Assembly: GCA_964572955.1 (NCBI GenBank)
Contig: CAZNGY010000040.1
Location: 1 to 15,225 of the forward strand
DNA: 15,225 nucleotides
DNA from: UBA3775 sp964572955
GTDB lineage: Bacteria > Bacillota > Clostridia > Lachnospirales > Lachnospiraceae
Direction of reading: 5' to 3'
The notes below the pieces were generated by a model, which saw only the letters and a program-made list of their open reading frames with translations, had not been told where the DNA came from and made no database searches. How positions within the stretch are numbered: position 1 is the first letter of the stretch; each line of letters starts with the position of its first letter. The position numbers and the translations under genes are program-made. Of the stretch, positions 1-6,088 are shown piece after piece.

Positions 1-55
1 CGTCATCATGATGGTGATGTCCGCAGCCGCACTCTTCGTCATCATGATGGTGATG
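1..55. repeat. 36-bp-period tandem repeat encoding a His/Asp/Cys metal-binding tail
   Basis: The 19-base string CGTCATCATGATGGTGATG occurs at 1-19 and again, identically, at 37-55, a period of 36 bases or 12 codons. On the minus strand the unit encodes HHHHDD, then EECGCG, then HHHHDD. The array touches the window edge, so the copy number is unknown. The period is a multiple of three and stays in frame with the GTPase gene, so this is a coding repeat. Confidence 0.85.
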
Positions 56-700
56 ATGCTCATGTGCTGTTTTTACTGCTTCTTTAAGAAGTTCTTCTTC
101 AAAAGAAGCCTTTTTCTCCATTGCAGTAACCATCTGTAATGCAGTTATATCATCCCATGGTGTTGTTATAACAACTGCATCTTTATTTATACCTTTAATA
201 AGTTCAACCGCTTTTTCAAGCTTTTCTGATGTGACTGACTGTGTACGGCTTAGAATAACTGTTTTTGCAAATTGAACCTGATTTTCAAAAAATTCACCGA
301 AATTCTTTAAATACATTTTGCATTTTGCAGCATCAACAACTGTTGTAAAGCTTCCAAGTTCAATCTTATCGTTATCCAAATCCTGAACTGCCTTAATTAC
401 ATCAGATAATTTACCTACACCGCTTGGCTCAATTATAATTCGCTCAGGATTATATTTCTCTATTACTTCATTAAGTGCTTTTCCGAAATCTCCTACAAGC
501 GTACAGCAGATACATCCGGAGTTCATTTCCGTTATATTAACACCTGCTTCTTTAAGAAATCCTCCGTCAATTCCGATTTCTCCAAATTCATTTTCAATGA
601 GTACAACTTTATCTCCATATACTCCTTCTGCTAAGAGTTTTTTTATAAGTGTTGTTTTTCCTGCTCCCAGGAAACCTGAAATAATATCTACTTTTGCCAT
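1..700 (-). CDS. CobW/COG0523-family (G3E) GTP-binding protein, probable metallochaperone, C-terminus cut by window edge
   Basis: This is the N-terminal 233 residues of a G3E P-loop GTPase; the reading frame runs off the left edge. Visible motifs are the Walker A loop GFLGAGKT (residues 9-16), the family CxCC metal motif (C63-I-C-C66, in SGCICC), and EPSGVGK (91-97). At the usual NKxD guanine-specificity position the sequence reads LSRTQ (150-154), so that motif is non-canonical. From about residue 213 the chain becomes a His/Asp/Cys-rich tail (five His, DDEECGCG, four His, DD), a likely metal-binding segment. COG0523 proteins use GTP hydrolysis to insert or deliver metals (Zn, Co, Ni, Fe); which metal is used here cannot be read from the sequence. 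The start is ATG at 700 with an AGGAG site nine bases upstream, directly after the dut stop codon, so it is probably translated together with dut. Family assignment is firm; substrate unknown. Confidence 0.9.
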   Translation of the reverse strand, partial: MAKVDIISGFLGAGKTTLIKKLLAEGVYGDKVVLIENEFGEIGIDGGFLKEAGVNITEMNSGCICCTLVGDFGKALNEVIEKYNPERIIIEPSGVGKLSDVIKAVQDLDNDKIELGSFTTVVDAAKCKMYLKNFGEFFENQVQFAKTVILSRTQSVTSEKLEKAVELIKGINKDAVVITTPWDDITALQMVTAMEKKASFEEELLKEAVKTAHEHHHHHDDEECGCGHHHHDD

Positions 701-708
701 AATCAATC

Positions 709-714
709 ACTCCT
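709..714 (-). promoter_or_regulatory. Shine-Dalgarno of the CobW-type gene adjoining the dut stop
   Basis: On the minus strand the dut stop TAA (717-715) is followed at once by AGGAGT, then nine bases to the ATG at 700. A ribosome terminating on dut sits on this site, which suggests coupled translation of the two genes. Confidence 0.7.
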
Positions 715-1149
715 TTAATTTTTTCCGGTGCTTCCAAATCCACCTCTGTCGTTTCCTTCAAGAAACTCTGTTTCAACAAATTCAAGTTCTGGCTGATTTC
801 TAAATATTCTAAACTGGCATATCCTGTCATTAATTTTGATCTCCGTATCCCTTACGGCAAATACAGGATATTTCCAAATATCATTATTGCCACAATAACT
901 ATTATCAACTATACCTACTGAATTGGTCTGAATCAGTCCGAAATTTTTAAAAGTTGAGCTTCTTGGAACTATATGTGCCTCATAACCTTCCGGAAGCTTA
1001 ATAGCAACTCCAAGATTAATCAGCCGAAACTCTCCTGCCTTCATAGTAACATTCTCAGCAGAACGCAAATCAATCCAATCACTCTTTCCGCCGATATACT
1101 GCAATTTTTCTATCTCACTACTATCATATCTTACCAGTATTTTTTCCAT
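715..1149 (-). CDS. dut: dUTP diphosphatase (trimeric dUTPase)
   Basis: This cytosolic enzyme hydrolyses dUTP to dUMP and pyrophosphate, keeping uracil out of DNA and supplying dUMP for dTMP synthesis. The 144 residues match the usual trimeric dUTPase length. All five family motifs are present in order: motif I around IDLRSA (26-31), motif II PRSS (62-65), motif III GIVDNSYCGN (79-88, with the catalytic Asp at 82 and substrate-stacking Tyr at 85), motif IV NDRICQF (108-113), and the glycine-rich motif V RGGFGSTG (135-142) at the C-terminus. Motif III differs from the commoner GxIDxDYxG pattern: the second Asp is Ser and the residue after Tyr is Cys. The ATG at 1149 has a strong AAGGAGG site about five bases upstream. 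The aminopeptidase gene ends 32 bases upstream and the GTPase begins 14 bases downstream, consistent with one operon. Confidence 0.95.
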   Translation of the reverse strand: MEKILVRYDSSEIEKLQYIGGKSDWIDLRSAENVTMKAGEFRLINLGVAIKLPEGYEAHIVPRSSTFKNFGLIQTNSVGIVDNSYCGNNDIWKYPVFAVRDTEIKINDRICQFRIFRNQPELEFVETEFLEGNDRGGFGSTGKN

Positions 1150-1181
1150 TTTTCCTCCTTACCGGTCTATCCTGTCACAAA

Positions 1182-2561
1182 TCAGATTTCCTTAAGAAAT
1201 GCCACATAACTTAAATATGCTTCATAAACATCTATCTTGCTTGTAACCTCCCAAGGAGCATGCATGTTAAGAACCGCCACTCCGCTGTCAATGACATTCA
1301 TTCCATAATTTCCCATGATATAGGCAATTGTACCACCACCGCCTGCATCAACCTTACCAAGTTCTGCTGTTTGAAAAGTAACATTGTTTTTGTCAAAAAT
1401 TTCTCTGAGTCTTGCAATGTATTCCGGATTTGCATCATTGCTTCCGGATTTACCCCTTGAACCGGTATACTTATTAAGCACACTACCATAGCCAAAATAT
1501 GCACAATTCTTCTTTTCAAAAACGTCACTGTAATTAGGATCGAAAGCAGCACTAACATCCGATGAAAGCATATCTGAATTAGCCATTGCACGTCTGAGAT
1601 CTATCTCTTTATATCCGCCTGATTTATCCATTATCTCAGCAACGCAGTCTTCAAAAAATCTTGAATGCATTCCTGTTGCGCCAACACTTCCAATTTCTTC
1701 TTTGTCAACCAGAAGACATACCTGAGTCCTGTCAGTAAAATCAAAGTCAAATATTGCTTTTACAGATGTATAGGCACACACTCTGTCATCCTGACCATAT
1801 CCCATAATCATTGAACGGTCAATGCCAAAATCCCTTGCTTCACCTGCAGGAACAACCTCAAGCTCGCATGAAATAAAATCCCTTTCAGTAATGCCGTATT
1901 TTTCCTCAAGAATATCAAGTATATTAAGTTTTACCGCATTCTTTTCTTCTTCATTTAAAGGAATGCTTCCGACCGTTACATTAAGAGCTTCTCCCTCAAC
2001 TACTTTTGCTCCGCTTTTTTCAAGCTGGGCTGAGCCGAGATGAATAAGAAGATCTGAAATTCCAACAACCGGATCTCCCGGATTATCACCTATATTTATG
2101 TTAAGCCTGCTTCCGTCTTTTTTACATATAACACCATGTATTGCCATAGGCAGCGTAACCCACTGATATTTCTTAATTCCGCCGTAATAATGTGTATCGA
2201 ACAGTGCAAAACCGTTTGATTCATATAAAGGATTCTGTTTGAGATCAAGTCTTGGTGAATCTATGTGTGCGCCAAGAATTTTCATTCCCTTGCTTAACGG
2301 CTCTGTACCTATTACAAATAAAGCAACTGCCTTGTCCATTTTATTGAAATAAATCTTGTCACCTGCTTTAATACTGTCAACTGATTCCAGATTCACAAAA
2401 CCGTTTCTTTCTGCTTCTTTTATAATTGAACTTACGCATTCTCTTTCTGTCTTGTTATAAGATATGAATTTCTTGTAGTCTTCACAAAATTCCATTATCT
2501 TCTTTCTGTCTGCCTCATCATATTTCAGCCAGGCATTCTTCTGTTTAAATACCATACTCAT
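1182..2561 (-). CDS. M18-family metalloaminopeptidase (aspartyl aminopeptidase type)
   Basis: This is a cytosolic, probably dodecameric, dizinc aminopeptidase that removes N-terminal residues (often Asp/Glu) from peptides, feeding peptide turnover. The 459-residue length is normal for M18. Expected metal-site and catalytic motifs are present: GAHIDSPRLDLK (97-108, His99 and Asp101), GYGQDDRV (255-261, bridging Asp in this segment), DKEEIGSVGATG (286-297, catalytic and zinc-binding Glu pair 288-289), SSDVSAAFDP (333-342, Asp335), and the C-terminal NMHAPWE with His434. No signal peptide is visible. The ATG at 2561 has only a weak GGTGA-like site; a second in-frame ATG lies two codons later, so the start is approximate. 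It is the first gene of the group continuing into dut and the CobW-type GTPase. The exact residue preference (ApeA-like versus ApeB-like) cannot be settled from sequence alone, so no symbol is given. Confidence 0.93.
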   Translation of the reverse strand: MSMVFKQKNAWLKYDEADRKKIMEFCEDYKKFISYNKTERECVSSIIKEAERNGFVNLESVDSIKAGDKIYFNKMDKAVALFVIGTEPLSKGMKILGAHIDSPRLDLKQNPLYESNGFALFDTHYYGGIKKYQWVTLPMAIHGVICKKDGSRLNINIGDNPGDPVVGISDLLIHLGSAQLEKSGAKVVEGEALNVTVGSIPLNEEEKNAVKLNILDILEEKYGITERDFISCELEVVPAGEARDFGIDRSMIMGYGQDDRVCAYTSVKAIFDFDFTDRTQVCLLVDKEEIGSVGATGMHSRFFEDCVAEIMDKSGGYKEIDLRRAMANSDMLSSDVSAAFDPNYSDVFEKKNCAYFGYGSVLNKYTGSRGKSGSNDANPEYIARLREIFDKNNVTFQTAELGKVDAGGGGTIAYIMGNYGMNVIDSGVAVLNMHAPWEVTSKIDVYEAYLSYVAFLKEI

Positions 2562-2740
2562 AATAATTCACCATTCCATGCAGTTACACAACGACGTTCT
2601 TATTATCAGACAATCGTCAGCATTTTCCTTCTAGATACTATGAAAAAGCTCGCTCTGCGGACTTCTCAAGTTACCACGATTCTCGCAAAATCCACACTTA
2701 AGCATGAGATTTTACTCGTCAACCGCGTAAATTAAAGACT

Positions 2741-2762
2741 GTCCGCAATCCGTCCGGCGGAC
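2741..2762 (-). terminator. Possible intrinsic terminator after purB
   Basis: On the minus strand GTCCGC and GCGGAC form a 6-bp GC-rich stem around a 10-base loop, followed by AGTCTTTAATTT. The stem is short and the T-run is interrupted, so this is a weak candidate, but it is the only hairpin downstream of purB with T-richness on the correct side. Confidence 0.35.
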
Positions 2763-2796
2763 TGAATTTGAACAGCCTTTAATAAACTATTGTACA

Positions 2797-2821
2797 GAAA
2801 CCTGATTAATAAACAGGTTTC
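2797..2821. repeat. Perfect 8-bp inverted repeat adjoining the purB stop
   Basis: GAAACCTG (2797-2804) and CAGGTTTC (2814-2821) enclose a 9-base AT-only loop. On the minus strand eight T residues lie before the stem, between it and the purB stop, not after it. It is therefore not a standard terminator for purB; a role in 3'-end processing or mRNA stability is possible. Confidence 0.6.
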
Positions 2822-2829
2822 AAAAAAAA

Positions 2830-4263
2830 TTACACATTTATTTCGGCAGTAAGTCCGATTAAATCCTTATTTTCTTCAAGAACAGGACCTATTACGTCTC
2901 TGATAAATTCCTCTGTCTGTTCCTTTGCCCTGCCGGTATATTTTGACGGATCCATACAAGCCTTAAGATCTTCAAGATTAAGTCCGAATGACTCATCCTC
3001 CGCTATAAGTTCAAGTAAATTGTTATCCAGCCCCTTCTGCTTAACATTTGCACCTGCTTCCATTGAAAGTGTCCTTATTCTTTCATGAAGTTCCTGTCTG
3101 TTTCCGCCTGCTTTAACCGCATCCATCATTATATTTTCGGTTGCCATAAAAGGAAGCTCGCTCATAAGTCTCTTGTTAATTACCTTATCATATACAACGA
3201 GACCATCAACAACATTCATGTAAAGATCAAGTATACCATCTACTGCAAGAAATGCCTCAGGAATGGAAAGTCTCTTATTTGCGGAATCGTCCAATGTTCT
3301 TTCAAACCACTGTGTTGCACTTGTAAAATATGTGTTAAGAAGGTCACACATTACATATCTTGAAAGCGAAGCTATTCTTTCACTTCTCATAGGATTACGC
3401 TTATATGCCATTGCTGATGAACCTATCTGGTTCTTCTCAAACGGTTCTTCAATTTCTTTAAGATGCTGCAGAAGTCTTATATCATTGGAAAACTTGGTTG
3501 CACTTGCTGCAATACCCGCAAGAACATTTGCAACCCTTGAATCAACCTTTCTTGTATATGTCTGACCTGATACCGGAATACATTTTTCAAATCCCATTTT
3601 TTCTGCAATCTTATTCTCAAGTTCCTTGATTTTTTCGTGATCACCTTCAAAAAGCTCCATGAAACTTGCCTGCGTTCCTGTTGTACCCTTACTTCCGAGA
3701 AGCATGAGACTGTCTGACACATAACATAAATCATCATAATCCATCTTAAGTTCCATAAGCCATAAAGCAGCTCTTTTTCCGACAGTTGTCGGCTGTGCAG
3801 GCTGAAAATGAGTAAAAGCAAGCGTTGGCTGTCCTGCGTACTTCAATGCAAAATCAGACAACTTTGCCATAACATTAACAAGTTTTTTCTTAACCAGTTT
3901 AAGTCCTTCTGCCATTACAATAATATCAGTATTATCACCTACATAACAGCTTGTTGCTCCGAGATGAATAATTCCCGCCGCCTTGGGACACTGAAGTCCA
4001 TATGCATAGACATGGCTCATTACATCGTGTCTTACAAGTTTTTCCCTTGCCTTGGCATCGTCGTAATTTATATCGTCTTTATGTGCCTTGAGCTCATCTA
4101 TCTGTTCCTGAGAAATGTTTAATCCCAATTCCATTTCTGATTCTGCCAAGGCAATCCATAAACGTCTCCATGTACGAAATTTCATGTCCTGTGAAAAAAT
4201 ATACTGCATTTCTCTGCTTGCATATCTTTCTGAAAGTGGGCTTGAATAACGGTCTGTACTCAT
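2830..4263 (-). CDS. purB: Adenylosuccinate lyase
   Basis: PurB acts twice in purine synthesis, releasing fumarate from SAICAR to give AICAR and from adenylosuccinate to give AMP. The 477 residues match the longer, animal-like form of the enzyme, not the roughly 430-residue B. subtilis form. Visible fumarase/aspartase-superfamily features are RHDVMSHV (78-85), HLGATS (100-105), THFQPAQPTT (151-160, catalytic acid His152) and the signature loop GSSAMAYKRNP (281-291). Ser282 lies 130 residues after His152, the same interval as His159 to Ser289 of the human enzyme. The ATG at 4263 has an AGGAGG site six bases upstream. It follows hslO by 61 bases and seems to be the last gene of the group led by xylB; similar small hairpins lie on both sides. 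No PurR or riboswitch element was recognised upstream. Confidence 0.97.
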   Translation of the reverse strand: MSTDRYSSPLSERYASREMQYIFSQDMKFRTWRRLWIALAESEMELGLNISQEQIDELKAHKDDINYDDAKAREKLVRHDVMSHVYAYGLQCPKAAGIIHLGATSCYVGDNTDIIVMAEGLKLVKKKLVNVMAKLSDFALKYAGQPTLAFTHFQPAQPTTVGKRAALWLMELKMDYDDLCYVSDSLMLLGSKGTTGTQASFMELFEGDHEKIKELENKIAEKMGFEKCIPVSGQTYTRKVDSRVANVLAGIAASATKFSNDIRLLQHLKEIEEPFEKNQIGSSAMAYKRNPMRSERIASLSRYVMCDLLNTYFTSATQWFERTLDDSANKRLSIPEAFLAVDGILDLYMNVVDGLVVYDKVINKRLMSELPFMATENIMMDAVKAGGNRQELHERIRTLSMEAGANVKQKGLDNNLLELIAEDESFGLNLEDLKACMDPSKYTGRAKEQTEEFIRDVIGPVLEENKDLIGLTAEINV

Positions 4264-4293
4264 AAAAATCCTCCTAAAAGTAATAATATTTAA

Positions 4294-4312
4294 CCTGTAT
4301 ATTAATCACAGG
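4294..4312. repeat. Small hairpin between hslO and purB
   Basis: CCTGT (4294-4298) and ACAGG (4308-4312) enclose a 9-base loop containing ATTAAT. On the minus strand it is followed by an AT-rich stretch before the purB ribosome binding site. It could be a weak attenuator or an RNA processing site. It resembles the hairpin downstream of purB in stem (CCTG/CAGG), loop length and ATTAAT core. Confidence 0.4.
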
Positions 4313-4324
4313 CAGTTCTATCGT

Positions 4325-5203
4325 TTATTTTTTTGCGGCTCTTAGAATTTCCTTAAGTTCCTCAACGCTGAACGAATAATCAGTATTGCAGAAATGACAA
4401 TTAACATTTATGGCCTCGCCATCATTTATCATCTCCCTTATTTCTGCCGCAGGAAGAGATATAAGTCCTCTTGTAAATCTGTCTTTGGAACAATTGCACT
4501 TATATGAAACCGGCATGGTCTCCGTAATCTCCGGCTCAAGTCCCGCAAGAACCACTTTAATCATTTCCTCAGGATTCATCCCTGAGTCAAGCATTGAAGT
4601 TACCGATTTTATTTCTCCTATATTGCTTTCAAGACGTGATATTATTTCTTCTGATGCAAATGGCATTAACTGAACTATAAAACCTCCTGCCTGTCTTACC
4701 GTGTTTTCTTTATTCATCAATACGCCCAGTCCTACTGAACTCGGTACCTGCTCACTTGAAGCAAAATAATAAGTCAGGTCTTCTGCTATCTCTCCACTTA
4801 CAAGTGCGGTCTGACCAACATATGGTTCTTTTAATCCCATATCTTTTATAACACTGAGTATACCTGCTCCGAATGCACCGGACACGTCCAATTTTCCATC
4901 AGCTCTTGCAGGAACATAAACATCAGGCACGTTAACATAGCCTTTTACATTTCCCTTTGAATCTGCTGTAACAAGCGCTCCTTTTGCAGGACCTGCTCCA
5001 TCAATTTTAAGTGTGATAAGGTCATTATCACCCTTTAACATACATCCCATCATAATTCCGCCTGCCATAAGTCTTCCCAGCGCCGCTGTCGCAACAGGAC
5101 TTGTATTATGAATCTGTCGTGCATGCTCGGTTAACTCCTTTGTTGTACAGGCGAAAGCCCTTATTTGTCCGTCACCCGCAATTGCTCTGACTAAATAATC
5201 CAA
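4325..5203 (-). CDS. hslO: Hsp33 redox-regulated chaperone
   Basis: Hsp33 is a cytosolic holdase, held inactive while four cysteines bind zinc and activated by oxidative unfolding. The C-terminal zinc site is intact: CNCSKDR (Cys236, Cys238) and CHFC (Cys269, Cys272), counting from the start chosen here. The core shows the typical ALGRLMAG, MLKGD and SSEQVPSSVGLGVLMN segments. I place the start at TTG 5203, giving 292 residues: the protein then begins MDYLVRAIAGDG, collinear with MDYLVKALAYDG of the 291-residue B. subtilis protein as I recall it, and GAGG lies five bases upstream. The frame extends upstream to a GTG at 5236 (303 residues), but that start has no ribosome binding site and the extra 11 codons lie across a perfect hairpin. 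It follows a methyltransferase gene by 50 bases and precedes purB. Confidence 0.93.
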   Translation of the reverse strand: MDYLVRAIAGDGQIRAFACTTKELTEHARQIHNTSPVATAALGRLMAGGIMMGCMLKGDNDLITLKIDGAGPAKGALVTADSKGNVKGYVNVPDVYVPARADGKLDVSGAFGAGILSVIKDMGLKEPYVGQTALVSGEIAEDLTYYFASSEQVPSSVGLGVLMNKENTVRQAGGFIVQLMPFASEEIISRLESNIGEIKSVTSMLDSGMNPEEMIKVVLAGLEPEITETMPVSYKCNCSKDRFTRGLISLPAAEIREMINDGEAINVNCHFCNTDYSFSVEELKEILRAAKK

Positions 5204-5218
5204 TTCATCCTCATTTCC

Positions 5219-5238
5219 GAGTGTCCCTCCGGACACTC
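5219..5238 (-). promoter_or_regulatory. Perfect 8-bp hairpin with GGAG loop in the hslO leader
   Basis: On the minus strand GAGTGTCC and GGACACTC form a perfect 8-bp stem closing a GGAG tetraloop, 15 bases before the preferred TTG start of hslO and without a following T-run. A Shine-Dalgarno-like GGAG in a hairpin loop could present or hide a ribosome site, or bind a CsrA-type regulator. The structure is seen directly; the role is inferred. Confidence 0.45.
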
Positions 5239-5253
5239 AATAACATCTGTTAA

Positions 5254-6039
5254 TTATTCACAAGAAACATAAGTTTTGTTCTTCTGAAATCCTTCACGTG
5301 CTATGATGTATATTCTTTCACTTTCACTGCACGGTTCACTCTCACTCATTGCATCGTAAGCAGCCTCAAAAACCATCCCTGCATCTGATAATGCTTTTTT
5401 TATTTCATCAACAGAGTATGCTCTTTGAATATGCTGTTCGGATACCTCACCACATACTTTATTGCTTTTTTCCTTTGCCTCAATAAAGAAGTTGTAATAA
5501 TTCAAATGTGCATCGGCATCATAGTGATTATTCCAATAAAGAACGCCTTCTTCAGTTTCCTGGCTGAATGAGTTGTCCGCATATCTGGTTTTGAAAAAGT
5601 AATCTGTTTTTAAATCAAAAACAAAAATTCCATCTTTTTCCAGATAATTATTCACATGTCTGAAAACTTCCGTCAGCTCATCATATTCAGTTATGTAATT
5701 AATACTGTCACACACTGATATAAAAGCATCTACAGTTCCATACAACTCGAAATCCCTCATATCCTGATGAGTAAACATGATATCCGTGATTTCCTCATCA
5801 TACATTTTATCCCTTGCCATCATAAGCATGTCTTCAGAAATATCAAGTCCTATCATATCGAACCCTTTTTTCCTGAGTCGTATTGTAATCTCACCCGTTC
5901 CACATCCCAGTTCACATACCAAACCATTTTTCAGTCCTCTTCTGTTTAACAGAAGACCTATATAATCACTCCATCTGTCATAAGGAATGTCATTCATAAA
6001 CGCATCATAGTAGAATGCAAAACCATTATATATCTCCAT
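5254..6039 (-). CDS. Class I SAM-dependent methyltransferase (YqeM-like)
   Basis: This is a 261-residue Rossmann-fold methyltransferase. SAM-binding motif I is VCELGCGTG (41-49), followed by the acidic loop GLDISEDML (64-72, Asp66 expected to bind the SAM ribose). HQDMRDF (91-97) and DAFISVCDSINYI (104-116) match motifs II and III of small-molecule methyltransferases of the COG2226/YqeM group, and FVFDL lies in the following strand. The substrate is unknown. No signal peptide or membrane segment is seen. The ATG at 6039 has GGAGG 13 bases upstream, rather far, and a closer AGG, so initiation may be modest or coupled to xylB, which ends 49 bases upstream. hslO follows. Nothing in the context identifies the substrate. 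Confidence 0.88.
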   Translation of the reverse strand: MEIYNGFAFYYDAFMNDIPYDRWSDYIGLLLNRRGLKNGLVCELGCGTGEITIRLRKKGFDMIGLDISEDMLMMARDKMYDEEITDIMFTHQDMRDFELYGTVDAFISVCDSINYITEYDELTEVFRHVNNYLEKDGIFVFDLKTDYFFKTRYADNSFSQETEEGVLYWNNHYDADAHLNYYNFFIEAKEKSNKVCGEVSEQHIQRAYSVDEIKKALSDAGMVFEAAYDAMSESEPCSESERIYIIAREGFQKNKTYVSCE

Positions 6040-6088
6040 ATCTCTACCTGTTCCTCCGACAGCAAATCCGTATGTTTTTATTAACCGG

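Larger units (their letters stand above)
2562..2829. other. 268-base non-coding region between purB and the aminopeptidase gene, with several inverted repeats
   Basis: This is the largest gene-free stretch in the window. It contains an 8-bp-stem hairpin next to the purB stop (2797-2821) and a GC-rich hairpin (2741-2762) followed on the minus strand by a T-rich run. A well-conserved-looking block follows, from about 2735 down to the aminopeptidase start, that encodes nothing recognisable. A 24-codon open frame (2631-2705) has no ribosome binding site. I found no convincing sigma-A promoter: TTGACG at 2722-2717 lacks a good -10 at proper spacing, and GATAAT at 2607-2602 lacks a -35. The region should hold the purB terminator and the promoter or leader of the aminopeptidase operon. 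Confidence 0.6.

Noticed and set aside
1..55. 36-base spacing of identical repeats, resembling a CRISPR unit length
   Set aside because: The intervening segment is only 17 bases, the repeat stays in frame, and it encodes the His/Asp/Cys tail of the GTPase.
609..830. Minus-strand 73-codon frame bridging dut and the GTPase gene
   Set aside because: It is an out-of-frame reading of the end of dut and the start of the GTPase, both of which have intact motifs.
3477..3821. Minus-strand 114-codon frame inside purB
   Set aside because: It is the purB sequence in another frame; the PurB frame has the fumarase-superfamily signature and a proper ribosome site.
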